Positions 52,539 to 61,131 of a DNA stretch of 64,000 nt are shown piece by piece. Origin of the DNA: Actinobacteria bacterium UBA2272 (GTDB taxonomy: Bacteria > Actinomycetota > Coriobacteriia > Anaerosomatales > Anaerosomataceae); NCBI GenBank assembly GCA_002347725.1, contig DDXA01000004.1:496001-560000 (forward strand), read 5' to 3'. Every line of letters begins with the position of its first letter. Within the stretch, counting starts at the first letter, position 1. The notes beneath the pieces were generated by a model, which had not been told where the DNA came from, did not search any database, and saw only the letters and a list, made by a program, of their open reading frames with translations. Position numbers and translations under genes: made by a program.

Positions 52539-52981
52539 ATGAGCTCCTCTGGCCGCTCGGCCTCGAGCAGGGTCTTCAGCCGATCCAGGTCCTCATCGAC
52601 GATGTGCTCGAGCGCCTGGCGCAGATAGCGCTCGAGCATCCGCTGGTCACCCTTGAGTTCGAGCGTGATGGAGACCTCAAGCAAGGCGCCTGGCCCGTCC
52701 GGCCTCACATCGTAGCTACCGTGCGCCCGCACACCGCCGTGCGCGCGGTAGCAGATTCGCTCCCCCGGCGTGATGTCGGTGACCTCCAGGTTGAGCTCGG
52801 TGCTCCTGCCCTGATACGAAACCGCTTGATGCATGCGCAGACCCACGCCCTCCCGTACATCGCCCACGAACTCGTGCGTATCCAGCTCACGCCTCCACCG
52901 GCGATCGTTGGCATGATCGCCGACGAACGCCAGGACGACGTCGGGGGGCTGGCCGATATAGACCGTCCGCCGCACGCGCAT
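52535..52981 (-). CDS. SRPBCC family protein (first of two)
   Basis: 148 residues. START/Bet v1-like fold: VRRTVYIGQPPDVVLAFVGDHANDRRW, then alternating strands and a long C-terminal helix (RMLERYLRQALEHIVDEDLDRLKTLLEAE). The family binds hydrophobic ligands in a cavity. ATG 52981 chosen; the ATG at 52990 sits directly on the GAGGAGG ribosome site. Overlaps the binding-protein gene by 4 nt. Confidence 0.82.
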   Translation of the reverse strand: MRVRRTVYIGQPPDVVLAFVGDHANDRRWRRELDTHEFVGDVREGVGLRMHQAVSYQGRSTELNLEVTDITPGERICYRAHGGVRAHGSYDVRPDGPGALLEVSITLELKGDQRMLERYLRQALEHIVDEDLDRLKTLLEAERPEELM

Positions 52982-53011
52982 CGGATGCATCCTCCTCTGC
53001 CCTACAGAGGA

Positions 53012-53434
53012 TTATCCCACGGATTCCATAACTCGTCTGAGCTGTCCGAGATCGGTCCGCGCGAGCTTGAGCACCTCGGACTCGACACGACCCGACACGA
53101 GAGCGGCCACACCGCCCACATCTGCCGACAGAGCCATGCTCACGCGCGCGCCGCCGTCCTCGGGCCGGCATTGGAACGACAGCCGCGCCCGGATGGGACC
53201 CTGCATGCGGTAGGAGAGCCGCTCGGGTGGCTGGTACTCGGTGACCTCGAGCTCCACGGTCTTGGTCTTCCCTTGCGCCGAGTAGACCTGCGTGACGCGG
53301 TCCCCGACACCGGTGACGTGTCCGCGCGATGAGGTGAGATGACTGCGCCAGAGGCGGTCGTTGGCCGGATCCGCGACGAACGAGAACACCTCGGCCGGCT
53401 CCCGCTTGATGAGGATGCTTGCGCGCGCGTTCAT
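53012..53434 (-). CDS. SRPBCC family protein (second of two)
   Basis: 140 residues, same fold and clearly related to its neighbour: ILIKREPAEVFSFVADPANDRLWRSHL (compare DVVLAFVGDHANDRRW), then EVTEYQPPERLSYRMQGP and a C-terminal helix. Likely a tandem duplication. ATG 53434 overlaps the stop of the small membrane gene (ATGA); 30 nt separate it from the next SRPBCC gene. Confidence 0.82.
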   Translation of the reverse strand: MNARASILIKREPAEVFSFVADPANDRLWRSHLTSSRGHVTGVGDRVTQVYSAQGKTKTVELEVTEYQPPERLSYRMQGPIRARLSFQCRPEDGGARVSMALSADVGGVAALVSGRVESEVLKLARTDLGQLRRVMESVG

Positions 53435-53628
53435 GAGGCGTCACCACGGGGACCCCGCAAGCCGAGACCCACGGCGATCATGCCGAGTCCGGCGGCGATC
53501 GATGCGACTCCCGGCCCCGGGCACACGAGCATGGGGATTCCGACGATCACGAGTACGACGCCGATCCCGACGTTCACACAGCCGCGTCGCGAGCCGCCCG
53601 TGGCTCGGGTATCAGGCACGCTGCTCAT
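53431..53628 (-). CDS. Small membrane protein, PGPGW-like
   Basis: 65 residues with two hydrophobic helices around a proline/glycine turn: VGIGVVLVIVGIPMLVCPGPGVASIAAGLGMIAVGLGL. Resembles the PGPGW group of small membrane proteins. ATG 53628 preceded by AAAGGGG. First gene of the unit continuing through two SRPBCC genes, the substrate-binding lipoprotein and the sensor kinase. Confidence 0.72.
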   Translation of the reverse strand: MSSVPDTRATGGSRRGCVNVGIGVVLVIVGIPMLVCPGPGVASIAAGLGMIAVGLGLRGPRGDAS

Positions 53629-53730
53629 GGTCACCCCTTTCGCAGACTGCGGACGCCTGCGGAACGACGGTAGCCCGCAGGCCACCCGCAGTCAACGCAG
53701 CCAGCGTGCCGCCGAACCCCGCCGCATGCG

Positions 53731-53764
53731 GAGGCGGCGGTCCGCTTGCGCGAACCGCCGCCTC
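53731..53764 (-). terminator. GC-rich hairpin after the oxidase fusion gene
   Basis: 11-bp stem GAGGCGGCGGT (53731-53741) / ACCGCCGCCTC (53754-53764) with 12-nt loop, 22 nt after the stop of the fusion gene; no T-run. Confidence 0.55.
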
Positions 53765-53785
53765 GTCTGCTCAGCAGAGCGAAAG

Positions 53786-56700
53786 CTACGGTGCCGGTGG
53801 CACGAAGCCGTCGCTGAGCGTTTGCATGAACGCCACGATCGCGTCCTCCTCGGCATCGGTGAGCCCGAGGTCACCCATGTTCACGGTATCGATGTTCGCC
53901 GCCACTTCCGGCTCGGCCCAGCCCGCACCCGGCACATCCCTCGTGTTGTAGAAGTGGACGATCTCCTTCAGTGTGGCGAACGCCCCGTTATGCCCGTACG
54001 GTGCCGTGAGTGCGACGTTGCGCAGACTCGGCGTCTTGAACAGTCCGTCGAGCTCCGGATTGGCCGCTACTCCTCCCGGCATCACCGCTGCGAGTCCATG
54101 ATCGACCCAGTCCGCACCGTCGGGATTGAGATCCGGCGGCAGCGTGTAGAACGGGTTGGCGGGGTTCTTCGGGATGCCAAGGTTCGAGTAGCGGTAGTCG
54201 CTGAACAGGATGGTCTGGTCCGGCAGGTATGCCATCCCGTCACCCATCCCCATCATGCCGCCCATTGGTGTCGTGTGGCAGACCCAACACTTGGCCACAC
54301 CGTTGAAGAGCATCATGCCCTGCAGCTCCTGCATGGTGAACACACCCATGCGCTCAGGTCCGACGAACTTCATGGCGTAGTCGTGCTTCGAGCTGAACGG
54401 ACTGACCTCGGCGGTGCGCTCGAACGCGGCAATGACCGAAGCGATCCGGTCGAACGCGGCCGCGGCATCGGCCGTGTCCAGGCTGTCCGGGCCGAACGCA
54501 GCCAGGAAGTCGGGCGCGTATACCGAGGCGGCGACCGCTTCGACCACCGCGACATCGTCGGCCATGTGCATCTCCAGCGGATTGAGGAATGGCCCCTTCG
54601 CCTGCTCCTCGAGCGTGTCGACTCGGCCGTCAAGGAACTGACCGCCGATGAACTCACCGATCTCATCGCTGAAGCCGAACGGCGGGATGAACGATGCGTA
54701 CGATGCCATCGGCGCGTTACGGTTGCCGAACACACCGGCGACCGCCCCGGGTGAGATGGCGTCATGGTCGGGATCCGTGAACCCGGTTGCCGGGTCGTGG
54801 CACGACGCACACGACTGCCCGACGGGATCCGACAGGTTGGTGTCGAAGAAGATCTCCCTGCCGAGCGCGCGGAATGCAGCAGCAGCCACGCCGTCGTTGA
54901 GCATCGAGACGACGTTGGACGGCGCCGAATCGAACGTCTTGGTCGGGAACCCTATCGCTGCAGGGGTCGCCGGGTACTCGGTCGGATCGCCGATGACGTT
55001 CGTCGCGTGGACGCGATAGTAGTACGTCACGCCCGGCACGGCCGTGTCGTCTCCGTATGAGGTCTCGTTCTCACCCACCGAGAAGGTCACCGTCGCGCTC
55101 GTGAACTCGGAGTTCTCGGCCCGCTCGATCACAAACCCGGTCTCGTTGGCCGAGTTGTCCGTCCACGTGAGGTTCATCACGCCCAAGTCGAGCGTTGCGG
55201 CCAGATCGCTGGGTGGGCGCGGTGACACACCGAACGCGATCGGGCGCATCATGTCCATCTCTTCGTGACTGAGGATGTGACAGTGCCACACGTACTCCCA
55301 GCCGAAGTTGATGGTGTTGTTGATGACCGGGAAGACCGGCTCACCCAGCGGGTCGAATACCTCGCCCGCCTCCCACAGGATCGCACCTTCCGGCATCGTC
55401 GGGTCGAGCGGCCGGACGCTGTTGGGCAGATCGAACGGCACCTGCGGCACAACCGGACGCAACGCCACGATCGTGTCCTCAAGCGGGTTGACCTTCACCG
55501 TGTCCTTCCAGCCCAACTCGTTGGGCAAGGGCAACATCACCCTGTTGTCCCACGCCACACGATTGAGCAGCTGGACCTCGAACAGGTGGAAGTGCATCGG
55601 GTGGGTGTCGACACCGTTTTGGGTGATCTTCCAGATCTGCGTCCCATCTCCAAGCTCACCGATCTTCGTGCCCTCCACCGATTCGCCGACGATCTCCGTC
55701 GGTGGAGCCGGGTAGTCGTAGAGATTGAAGTTCTGCAAGCCCGCAACAGTATTCGGGACCTCAAGGCCGAGCTTGCCGGCCATTCGACCGTACGTCTTGT
55801 CGAACGTCTCTCCCATCTCGTCCTGGATAGCCTTGGGCTCCAGCGGCAGCGTCACCACCGAACCGTCGATGGTCTTGAAGGTCAGCTCGTTGTCGAAGAT
55901 CCGCACGATGCCCCAGTACGGCCATACGTCCGAGAACTCCTGGTTATACGCCGCGCTGTACGGAGCCTGCGTGACGATGATGTCTTCCTGCGACGAGGCG
56001 AACACGCCTTCCTGCGTGTCGGTTGAAACGAACGCAGCTTCGAGGGCGGCGAGATCGAAAGCCGGGGCTGCAGGCGCATCGGCCACCTTGATCTGCATGA
56101 CGGTGCGCACGTTGGGCCCGTAACCCGGCCTCGTGCTCTCGTGACCGCCCTCTTCGGTGTAGTCGGCATTGTCGGTGTAGTAGTCGTAGCGCGGATCGGG
56201 AGCCGGCCACGGCGCGGGTGCGTCGTTGTAGACGATCAACGTCCTGCCCGCCCACTTCGAGAAGTCGACGATGACGTCGGCACGCTCGGCAGGACCGAGC
56301 ATCAGCGTTCCGGCATTGACGTTGCCCGCGTTGAACGTGGTCACGTCGACGTTCCAGTCGATCGGCTGGTTGGGCAGCACGACCGGCGCGGGAAGGAATC
56401 CTCCTTCGGTGGCGATCTGGATCATCTCGGGACCCGCGGTCGCGGGATCCGGGACGCCACCGTCGCGGCCGTCTACCGGCCAGCCCTCGGGTGCGCCGAC
56501 GCACGTCGACGCCGGCACCATCCTGACCTCGGTGTCGTTGGGGGTGGCATCGAGCACCAGCGCGAACACGGCGTCGCTGACCGCAGCGCTACCACCGAAC
56601 ACGTAGACGCGGCGGATGTCGAGCTTGTGCACGGCCAGGAAGTCGCTCGTCTCGGCCGCCAGTGTTGCAGGCGCCGTCAGCAGCATCGGACCACCGAGGT

Positions 56701-59050
56701 GCCCGAGCGAGACACCGCCGGAGAGCGCGTCGATGGTGCTCGCGGCGATGCCGACGTCATCGAAGCGCAGCCAACCCTCGGCTAGCGCACGCTCGGCCAG
56801 CGCAACCGCGGTCGCGTAGCGGTTGGCACCCCAGATACGATCCGCGTCGAGAACACCGAGTTGGGTGGCTACCGCATCGCTCACCGCCGCCGGTCCACCG
56901 ACGATGTAGCGCTTGGTCAGGCCGAGCGACGTGAGTGCCGTCGCTGTGGGCGCAGGCACTGACGTGTTCGTCACGAGCAGTATCGGATAATGGGTCTGGA
57001 CCGAGACCGGGCCCGTGATGAGGCTGTCGTAGAAGTTCGCCGTAGTCGAGCCGTTCACCACAAACGCGCTCGTCGGGAACTCGGCACCCATGACAGACTT
57101 CATCCGCGTCGCCACGGCGGCTGCGGTCGCATAGCGATCGGCGCCGGAGACCCTGTCCACGCTCGCCACGTTCGGGATCGCCTGGATTGCCGACATGACC
57201 GCGGGTGTGACCGCCGCGTTTCCGCCGATGATGTGGACGATCACGCCGCTCGGCATCGCTTCGAGCGCAGCCTTCGTCACGGGGGGCAGCGAGGCTCGCC
57301 GCGTAAGCAGCAGCGGCGCCTGATAGGCACCCGCGAGGCCCGCGCCGGAGAGCGCGTCGACCTGGGAGTCATCCTCACCCGAGGTGATCACCACGTGGCT
57401 GACGGACTCCCAACCCGGGAACGCCACCGCTGCGGACTCGGCTGCTGTGACGTAGCGATCCGGACCAAAGACCCGTACGGCTCCGGGAGTGGGATCGCTC
57501 TCGTACAGCTGCAGGTTCCAGAAGCGGTCGTTCGCGGCGTTCAGCACGCGGAAGCGGTACGACTTGGGATCGACCTCGAGTGTCGGGTACGCCGTGCCGT
57601 TCACGAGTGGCGTGTCGAAGAACGCCTCCATGCCCATCGACGGGTGCGGCACGCCCGGGATCATCGGGGGCTGACCCGGCGTCTCGGTGTCGCTGATGTA
57701 GTACGGGTTGGCGACCGGCCCCACCTCTACCGCTGTCGGCGGCCAGAACCACGGCCCGTAGTGCCAGCGGCCCATCGCGTTGTAGCCACTGATGTCGTAC
57801 GGGTTCTGTGCCGGCATGTAGACATGCGGCAACCAAAGGTCGCCGGTGTTGGCCGTGCCGGGCGTCGTACCCCAGTTCCAGGTGGGGTCGGTCTGACCGA
57901 TGGTAGCGGCGTCCACGAACGTCTTGTCCTGGATGATGAGCGGGATCTGCTCTTCAGGGATGAGCCCCGCATCGACGAGCTCAAGCTCGGTCTCGTCCTG
58001 GAGGATGTAGCCGGCGGCCTCGCCCGCGTAGACATTCAGGCGGGTGATGCCGTACGCGTGGTCGTGGTAGAACATCAACCGCGCGCTCTGCTGGTTGGTG
58101 TAGTAGAAGGTCATCGCGCCGTCGCCCGGATCCGGCATGTCCGGCACGTTCCGGACGCTGACGCCCTTCGGGTACGGGGTGTTCTCGCCTGCCGGCGTGA
58201 TCCACTGGTGCGGCGTTCCATCACTGATCCACGGGCTCCGCCCGCCATGCAGGTGAAGCGTGGCCCGGTTCTCCGTGTAGTTCACGGGCATACCCTCGGG
58301 GACCATCTCCATCAGCGGACCCATACCGGCGCCCATGACCGACGTGTCGACCGGGATGAACAGATCGCCGTCCTCGCCCGTCGGCAGCATGTTCGTGAAC
58401 TTGACGCGCACCGGACGGTCCTTGGATGCGATGATCGTTGGGCCCAGGTAGTGGATCGGGTCGGGCGCGAGGGTGTTGTTGCCCTGCGCGTCCGTACCGT
58501 TGTTGACCTGGACGTAGCCCCTGAGTGTGGTCGGCGGCAGGTCCGAGTGCATCTGCTCGGTGTACTCCCGCAGCTCGATCTCGTAGTAGTCCGAGCCGGG
58601 ATAGGTGGTCGTGTCCGGCTTGCCTACCGACAAGTACTGCCCGAGGTTGTTCGCGTTCTCGGGGCCAAGGCCAGGCAGCCCGTCGACGAACTTCCGCAGC
58701 GGTGGCGTGTAGGCCCAGTTGGGCGTCATCCCCGAGTAGTCGGGAACGTCACCGGGGCCGGGTGCTTCGAGCGCCATCGCCTCGAAGTACTCCCCGGGGC
58801 CGGCATCGGACGGCAGTCCGAGGGTCTCGAGCTTCTTGGCTAGGTTGGACGCCGCGATGTCCCGGTCCTCTTGGGTCACCACGCGATCCTGGCGCTCCCG
58901 CGCCTTCTCCATCTTCTGCGCGTATCGGTCCTGCGCGCTGATCACGCTGTCCTTCTCGCCGGGAACGGCGGTTGCGATACCACCGCTCGATGCGGCAAGG
59001 AGAGCAAGCGCGATCGTCAGCAGCACCAGACGATTCGGCCTTCTTCTCAC
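53786..59050 (-). CDS. Secreted multicopper oxidase - cell-wall-binding repeats - FnIII - di-heme cytochrome c peroxidase/MauG fusion
   Basis: 1754 residues. Signal peptide 1-28. Three-domain multicopper oxidase with complete copper sites: HLHGG (266-270), HDH in FYHDHAYG (329-331), HPMHFH (1150-1155) and HCHILSHEEMDMM (1256-1268; type-1 ligands C1257, H1262, M1267). Inside its middle cupredoxin domain, about residues 523-837 are three cell-wall-binding type 2 repeats (RVFGPDRYVTAAESA at 526, RVSGADRYATAAAVA at 633, RIWGANRYATAVALA at 738), which tie proteins to wall polymers. Residues about 1277-1365 form an FnIII domain, then a MauG/CCP domain with two heme motifs CASCH (1414) and CWVCH (1588), and YGHNGAFATLKEIVHFYN. 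Expected activity: extracellular, wall-bound O2-dependent oxidation with possible copper-heme electron exchange. Substrate (Mn, Fe, Cu or organic) cannot be read from sequence. One intact frame. Confidence 0.93.
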   Translation of the reverse strand: MRRRPNRLVLLTIALALLAASSGGIATAVPGEKDSVISAQDRYAQKMEKARERQDRVVTQEDRDIAASNLAKKLETLGLPSDAGPGEYFEAMALEAPGPGDVPDYSGMTPNWAYTPPLRKFVDGLPGLGPENANNLGQYLSVGKPDTTTYPGSDYYEIELREYTEQMHSDLPPTTLRGYVQVNNGTDAQGNNTLAPDPIHYLGPTIIASKDRPVRVKFTNMLPTGEDGDLFIPVDTSVMGAGMGPLMEMVPEGMPVNYTENRATLHLHGGRSPWISDGTPHQWITPAGENTPYPKGVSVRNVPDMPDPGDGAMTFYYTNQQSARLMFYHDHAYGITRLNVYAGEAAGYILQDETELELVDAGLIPEEQIPLIIQDKTFVDAATIGQTDPTWNWGTTPGTANTGDLWLPHVYMPAQNPYDISGYNAMGRWHYGPWFWPPTAVEVGPVANPYYISDTETPGQPPMIPGVPHPSMGMEAFFDTPLVNGTAYPTLEVDPKSYRFRVLNAANDRFWNLQLYESDPTPGAVRVFGPDRYVTAAESAAVAFPGWESVSHVVITSGEDDSQVDALSGAGLAGAYQAPLLLTRRASLPPVTKAALEAMPSGVIVHIIGGNAAVTPAVMSAIQAIPNVASVDRVSGADRYATAAAVATRMKSVMGAEFPTSAFVVNGSTTANFYDSLITGPVSVQTHYPILLVTNTSVPAPTATALTSLGLTKRYIVGGPAAVSDAVATQLGVLDADRIWGANRYATAVALAERALAEGWLRFDDVGIAASTIDALSGGVSLGHLGGPMLLTAPATLAAETSDFLAVHKLDIRRVYVFGGSAAVSDAVFALVLDATPNDTEVRMVPASTCVGAPEGWPVDGRDGGVPDPATAGPEMIQIATEGGFLPAPVVLPNQPIDWNVDVTTFNAGNVNAGTLMLGPAERADVIVDFSKWAGRTLIVYNDAPAPWPAPDPRYDYYTDNADYTEEGGHESTRPGYGPNVRTVMQIKVADAPAAPAFDLAALEAAFVSTDTQEGVFASSQEDIIVTQAPYSAAYNQEFSDVWPYWGIVRIFDNELTFKTIDGSVVTLPLEPKAIQDEMGETFDKTYGRMAGKLGLEVPNTVAGLQNFNLYDYPAPPTEIVGESVEGTKIGELGDGTQIWKITQNGVDTHPMHFHLFEVQLLNRVAWDNRVMLPLPNELGWKDTVKVNPLEDTIVALRPVVPQVPFDLPNSVRPLDPTMPEGAILWEAGEVFDPLGEPVFPVINNTINFGWEYVWHCHILSHEEMDMMRPIAFGVSPRPPSDLAATLDLGVMNLTWTDNSANETGFVIERAENSEFTSATVTFSVGENETSYGDDTAVPGVTYYYRVHATNVIGDPTEYPATPAAIGFPTKTFDSAPSNVVSMLNDGVAAAAFRALGREIFFDTNLSDPVGQSCASCHDPATGFTDPDHDAISPGAVAGVFGNRNAPMASYASFIPPFGFSDEIGEFIGGQFLDGRVDTLEEQAKGPFLNPLEMHMADDVAVVEAVAASVYAPDFLAAFGPDSLDTADAAAAFDRIASVIAAFERTAEVSPFSSKHDYAMKFVGPERMGVFTMQELQGMMLFNGVAKCWVCHTTPMGGMMGMGDGMAYLPDQTILFSDYRYSNLGIPKNPANPFYTLPPDLNPDGADWVDHGLAAVMPGGVAANPELDGLFKTPSLRNVALTAPYGHNGAFATLKEIVHFYNTRDVPGAGWAEPEVAANIDTVNMGDLGLTDAEEDAIVAFMQTLSDGFVPPAP

Positions 59051-59489
59051 TGCCCCTCACTCCTCCAGTTGTGTGCTTGCACGTTGCATGTCCTTGAGCG
59101 AATCGCTGTGTTCCCGTGCTCAACCAGCGCCGGGCGGACTCAGTCCGAACAACGAACGGCCCCCCGGCATCCAGTCTGGGGGACTGGCCCGGGGGGTCAT
59201 GGGCTCATGGGCAAGCGGCGTCAGGTCGAAGCGGCCCGCGCAGCACGAATGGTAGAGGTGGAGCCAGGGCGGTGGGTGCACATCGCCGCGAGCGAACCAG
59301 TGGCCACAGACCGGCTGCGGCGACTCGCATGAAGCCTCTCGCATGTTCGTACGCATCTGCATCGCGGGTCGCCTATGCCGGTGTGAGCGAATGTTCGACC
59401 TGTACCCACATTCTGACGAAACGTAAACACCGGGCCGTCGCGTCGAACGCCGCGGGGCGCATGGGAGAACACGCCGCGCTCATGCGCTC
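59051..59489. other. 439-nt leader/intergenic region upstream of the oxidase fusion
   Basis: Contains a long hairpin: CCCCCCGG (59160-59167) pairs with CCGGGGGG (59189-59196), with an inner CCAGT/ACTGG stem, about 110 nt before the oxidase start. A second small one (CGGACT-C-AGTCCG) is at 59135-59147. A 41-codon plus-strand frame (59207-59332, GKRRQVEAARAARMVEVEPG..) has GGGGGG 9 nt before its ATG but weaker codon bias than its neighbours; not called as a gene. Confidence 0.45.
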
Positions 59490-60257
59490 TCATGAGTCCA
59501 CCGCGTGCGCCGTCGGCTGGATACGCTTGGTGGTCGACGCCCACGCCTGCGTGGTGATGCCACCCTCCGGCTGCCCCACTGCGGCCGCTGTGGCCTTTGT
59601 CATCGTGAGAACGGCGCCGAGCCAGACGAGCCACGCGATCAGCATCAGGCCGAACACGATGGCCGCACCGTGCAGCGGCGGGACTGCGGACGAGAGGCCG
59701 GCCACTCCGATGAAGACGCCGAACCACCCGAGGAGCTTCGGCAGCGCGCCGCTTCGCAGCGCCACCACGCTCACCAGAAGGACCCACAGCCCGCCGAGGA
59801 TCTCGCCGCCGGCTCCGCCGAGCGCCTGCGCGACGGGCTCGACCGCCTGCCACACCACCCGGGCCTGCGTCGGGTCCGTCTTGGTCAGGGTAACGATGGT
59901 GGTCATTCCGTAGTTGAAGATCATCCCGCTGGTGACCAGCGCGACCGCCCACAACAGGGCGACAGCGGTGGCGAGTCGCATCATGGCCGGCGCGTGAGCC
60001 TGCAGTCTGTCGTAGAGCGCGAACGCCAGCACGCCGAGTGCGATCCCGTAGAACACGTAGGTGACGAGGTACATCGCGTACAGACTCGCGAAGTTGGCGA
60101 CCACGAGCGCGACCTTCTCCGCGGTGGTCTCCGCACCCAGGTAGTCGACCACGAGCAGGAAGTATGGCATCGCAGCGATCAACGCGAGCGCGATGTAGAA
60201 CGCCGCCACACCGCCCGCCTTCTGTCGTCTTACGTCGTTCTGAGTCAGAGTGTCCAT
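59490..60257 (-). CDS. Six- to seven-helix membrane protein, DUF4386-like
   Basis: 255 residues with about seven hydrophobic helices (FYIALALIAAMPYFLLVV, ALVVANFASLYAMYLVTYVFYGIALGVLAFAL, LWAVALVTSGMIFNYG, and others). Conserved-looking LGAETTAEKV in the first loop and LPKLLGWFGVFIGVAGL late in the chain resemble DUF4386-type proteins; function unknown. ATG 60257 with GGGAGG 5 nt upstream. Divergent from the TetR gene and very likely its target, since two operator palindromes lie between them. Confidence 0.75.
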   Translation of the reverse strand: MDTLTQNDVRRQKAGGVAAFYIALALIAAMPYFLLVVDYLGAETTAEKVALVVANFASLYAMYLVTYVFYGIALGVLAFALYDRLQAHAPAMMRLATAVALLWAVALVTSGMIFNYGMTTIVTLTKTDPTQARVVWQAVEPVAQALGGAGGEILGGLWVLLVSVVALRSGALPKLLGWFGVFIGVAGLSSAVPPLHGAAIVFGLMLIAWLVWLGAVLTMTKATAAAVGQPEGGITTQAWASTTKRIQPTAHAVDS

Positions 60258-60311
60258 TTCTGCCTCCCTTTTCTGGCCGCGGACTCTTGCGTCCCCGGTC
60301 GCCAACGGTAT

Positions 60312-60326
60312 ACTTACTAAGTAAGC
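60312..60326. promoter_or_regulatory. TetR operator, site 1
   Basis: 15-bp palindrome ACTTACT-A-AGTAAGC (one end mismatch), centre 60319, in the gap between the divergent membrane gene and tetR-like gene. Matches site 2 in sequence. Confidence 0.8.
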
Positions 60327-60340
60327 ATCGTCACTCTAGT

Positions 60341-60355
60341 ACTTACTTAGTAAGT
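60341..60355. promoter_or_regulatory. TetR operator, site 2
   Basis: Perfect 15-bp palindrome ACTTACT-T-AGTAAGT, centre 60348, 29 bp from site 1 and 23 nt before the regulator start codon, well placed for autorepression. Confidence 0.85.
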
Positions 60356-60377
60356 GTGTCAAGACACGGGAGCCAAG

Positions 60378-61061
60378 ATGTCCGGAAATGCTCGCCGCGG
60401 TCGCAAGAAGCCCACGTCGCGCGCCCCACTGAATCGCGATCGAGTCCTCGCAACGGCAGTGGAGATCGCCGACGAGCGGGGCATCGGTGCGGTCACCATG
60501 CGCGAGCTGGCATCAAGGCTCGGCGTGGAAGCGATGTCGCTGTACAACCACGTCGCAAACAAAGACGACATCCTCGACGGCATGGTCGACGTCGTGATCG
60601 AGCAGTTCGATCTGCCGTCAGAGACCGGCAACTGGCGCGAGGCCATGCGCCGCCGGGCGGTCTCCGCTCGCGAGGCGTTCGGCCGCCACCGATGGGCACC
60701 GCCGCTGCTCGACTCGCGGGAGTCAAGCGGCCCGGCGAGGCTGCGCTACCTGGATTGGGTTCTCGGCACGCTGATGGAAGCCGGCTTTTCAGTGGACGGC
60801 GCGGCGCGCGCGTTCTCGCTCCTTGACAGCTACATCTACGGCTTCGGCATTCAGCAGTTCAACTTCACCGCCGATGGCGATGCCTCCCCCGAGGAGATGG
60901 CCGAGGCCTTCCTGGCCGCAATGCCCCCCGAGGACTACCCGCACCTGCATCGGATGGCCTCGCACGCGATGCAGACAGGCTACGACGCCGAGGCCGACTT
61001 CGACTTCGGGCTCGAGATCATACTCGACGGACTGGAGCGCACCCTCGACGCGGCTCGATGA
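60378..61061 (+). CDS. TetR family transcriptional regulator
   Basis: 227 residues. N-terminal helix-turn-helix: RDRVLATAVEIADERGIGAVTMRELASRLGVEAMSLYNHVANKDDIL, the TetR signature. C-terminal ligand domain of the TetR_C type (LDWVLGTLMEAGFSVDGAARAFSLLDSYIYGFGI). ATG 60378 chosen (GGGAG upstream, just after operator site 2). Probably represses itself and the divergent membrane gene until it binds a small ligand. Confidence 0.93.
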   Translation: MSGNARRGRKKPTSRAPLNRDRVLATAVEIADERGIGAVTMRELASRLGVEAMSLYNHVANKDDILDGMVDVVIEQFDLPSETGNWREAMRRRAVSAREAFGRHRWAPPLLDSRESSGPARLRYLDWVLGTLMEAGFSVDGAARAFSLLDSYIYGFGIQQFNFTADGDASPEEMAEAFLAAMPPEDYPHLHRMASHAMQTGYDAEADFDFGLEIILDGLERTLDAAR

Positions 61062-61131
61062 GTGTGATGTCACAGTTCGGTGCGCGCGAACTTGGAACCA
61101 CGAGCGCTCACGGCACGGACGATCAGCGAAG

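Noticed and set aside
56990..58843. 617-codon plus-strand open frame inside the oxidase fusion gene
   Set aside because: Antisense to the oxidase and wall-binding repeats, rich in Arg/His/Asp; no motif or ribosome site.
59207..59332. 41-codon plus-strand frame in the oxidase leader
   Set aside because: Has a G-rich stretch before its ATG but weak third-position GC bias compared with neighbours and no recognised family; part of it overlaps the hairpin surroundings.
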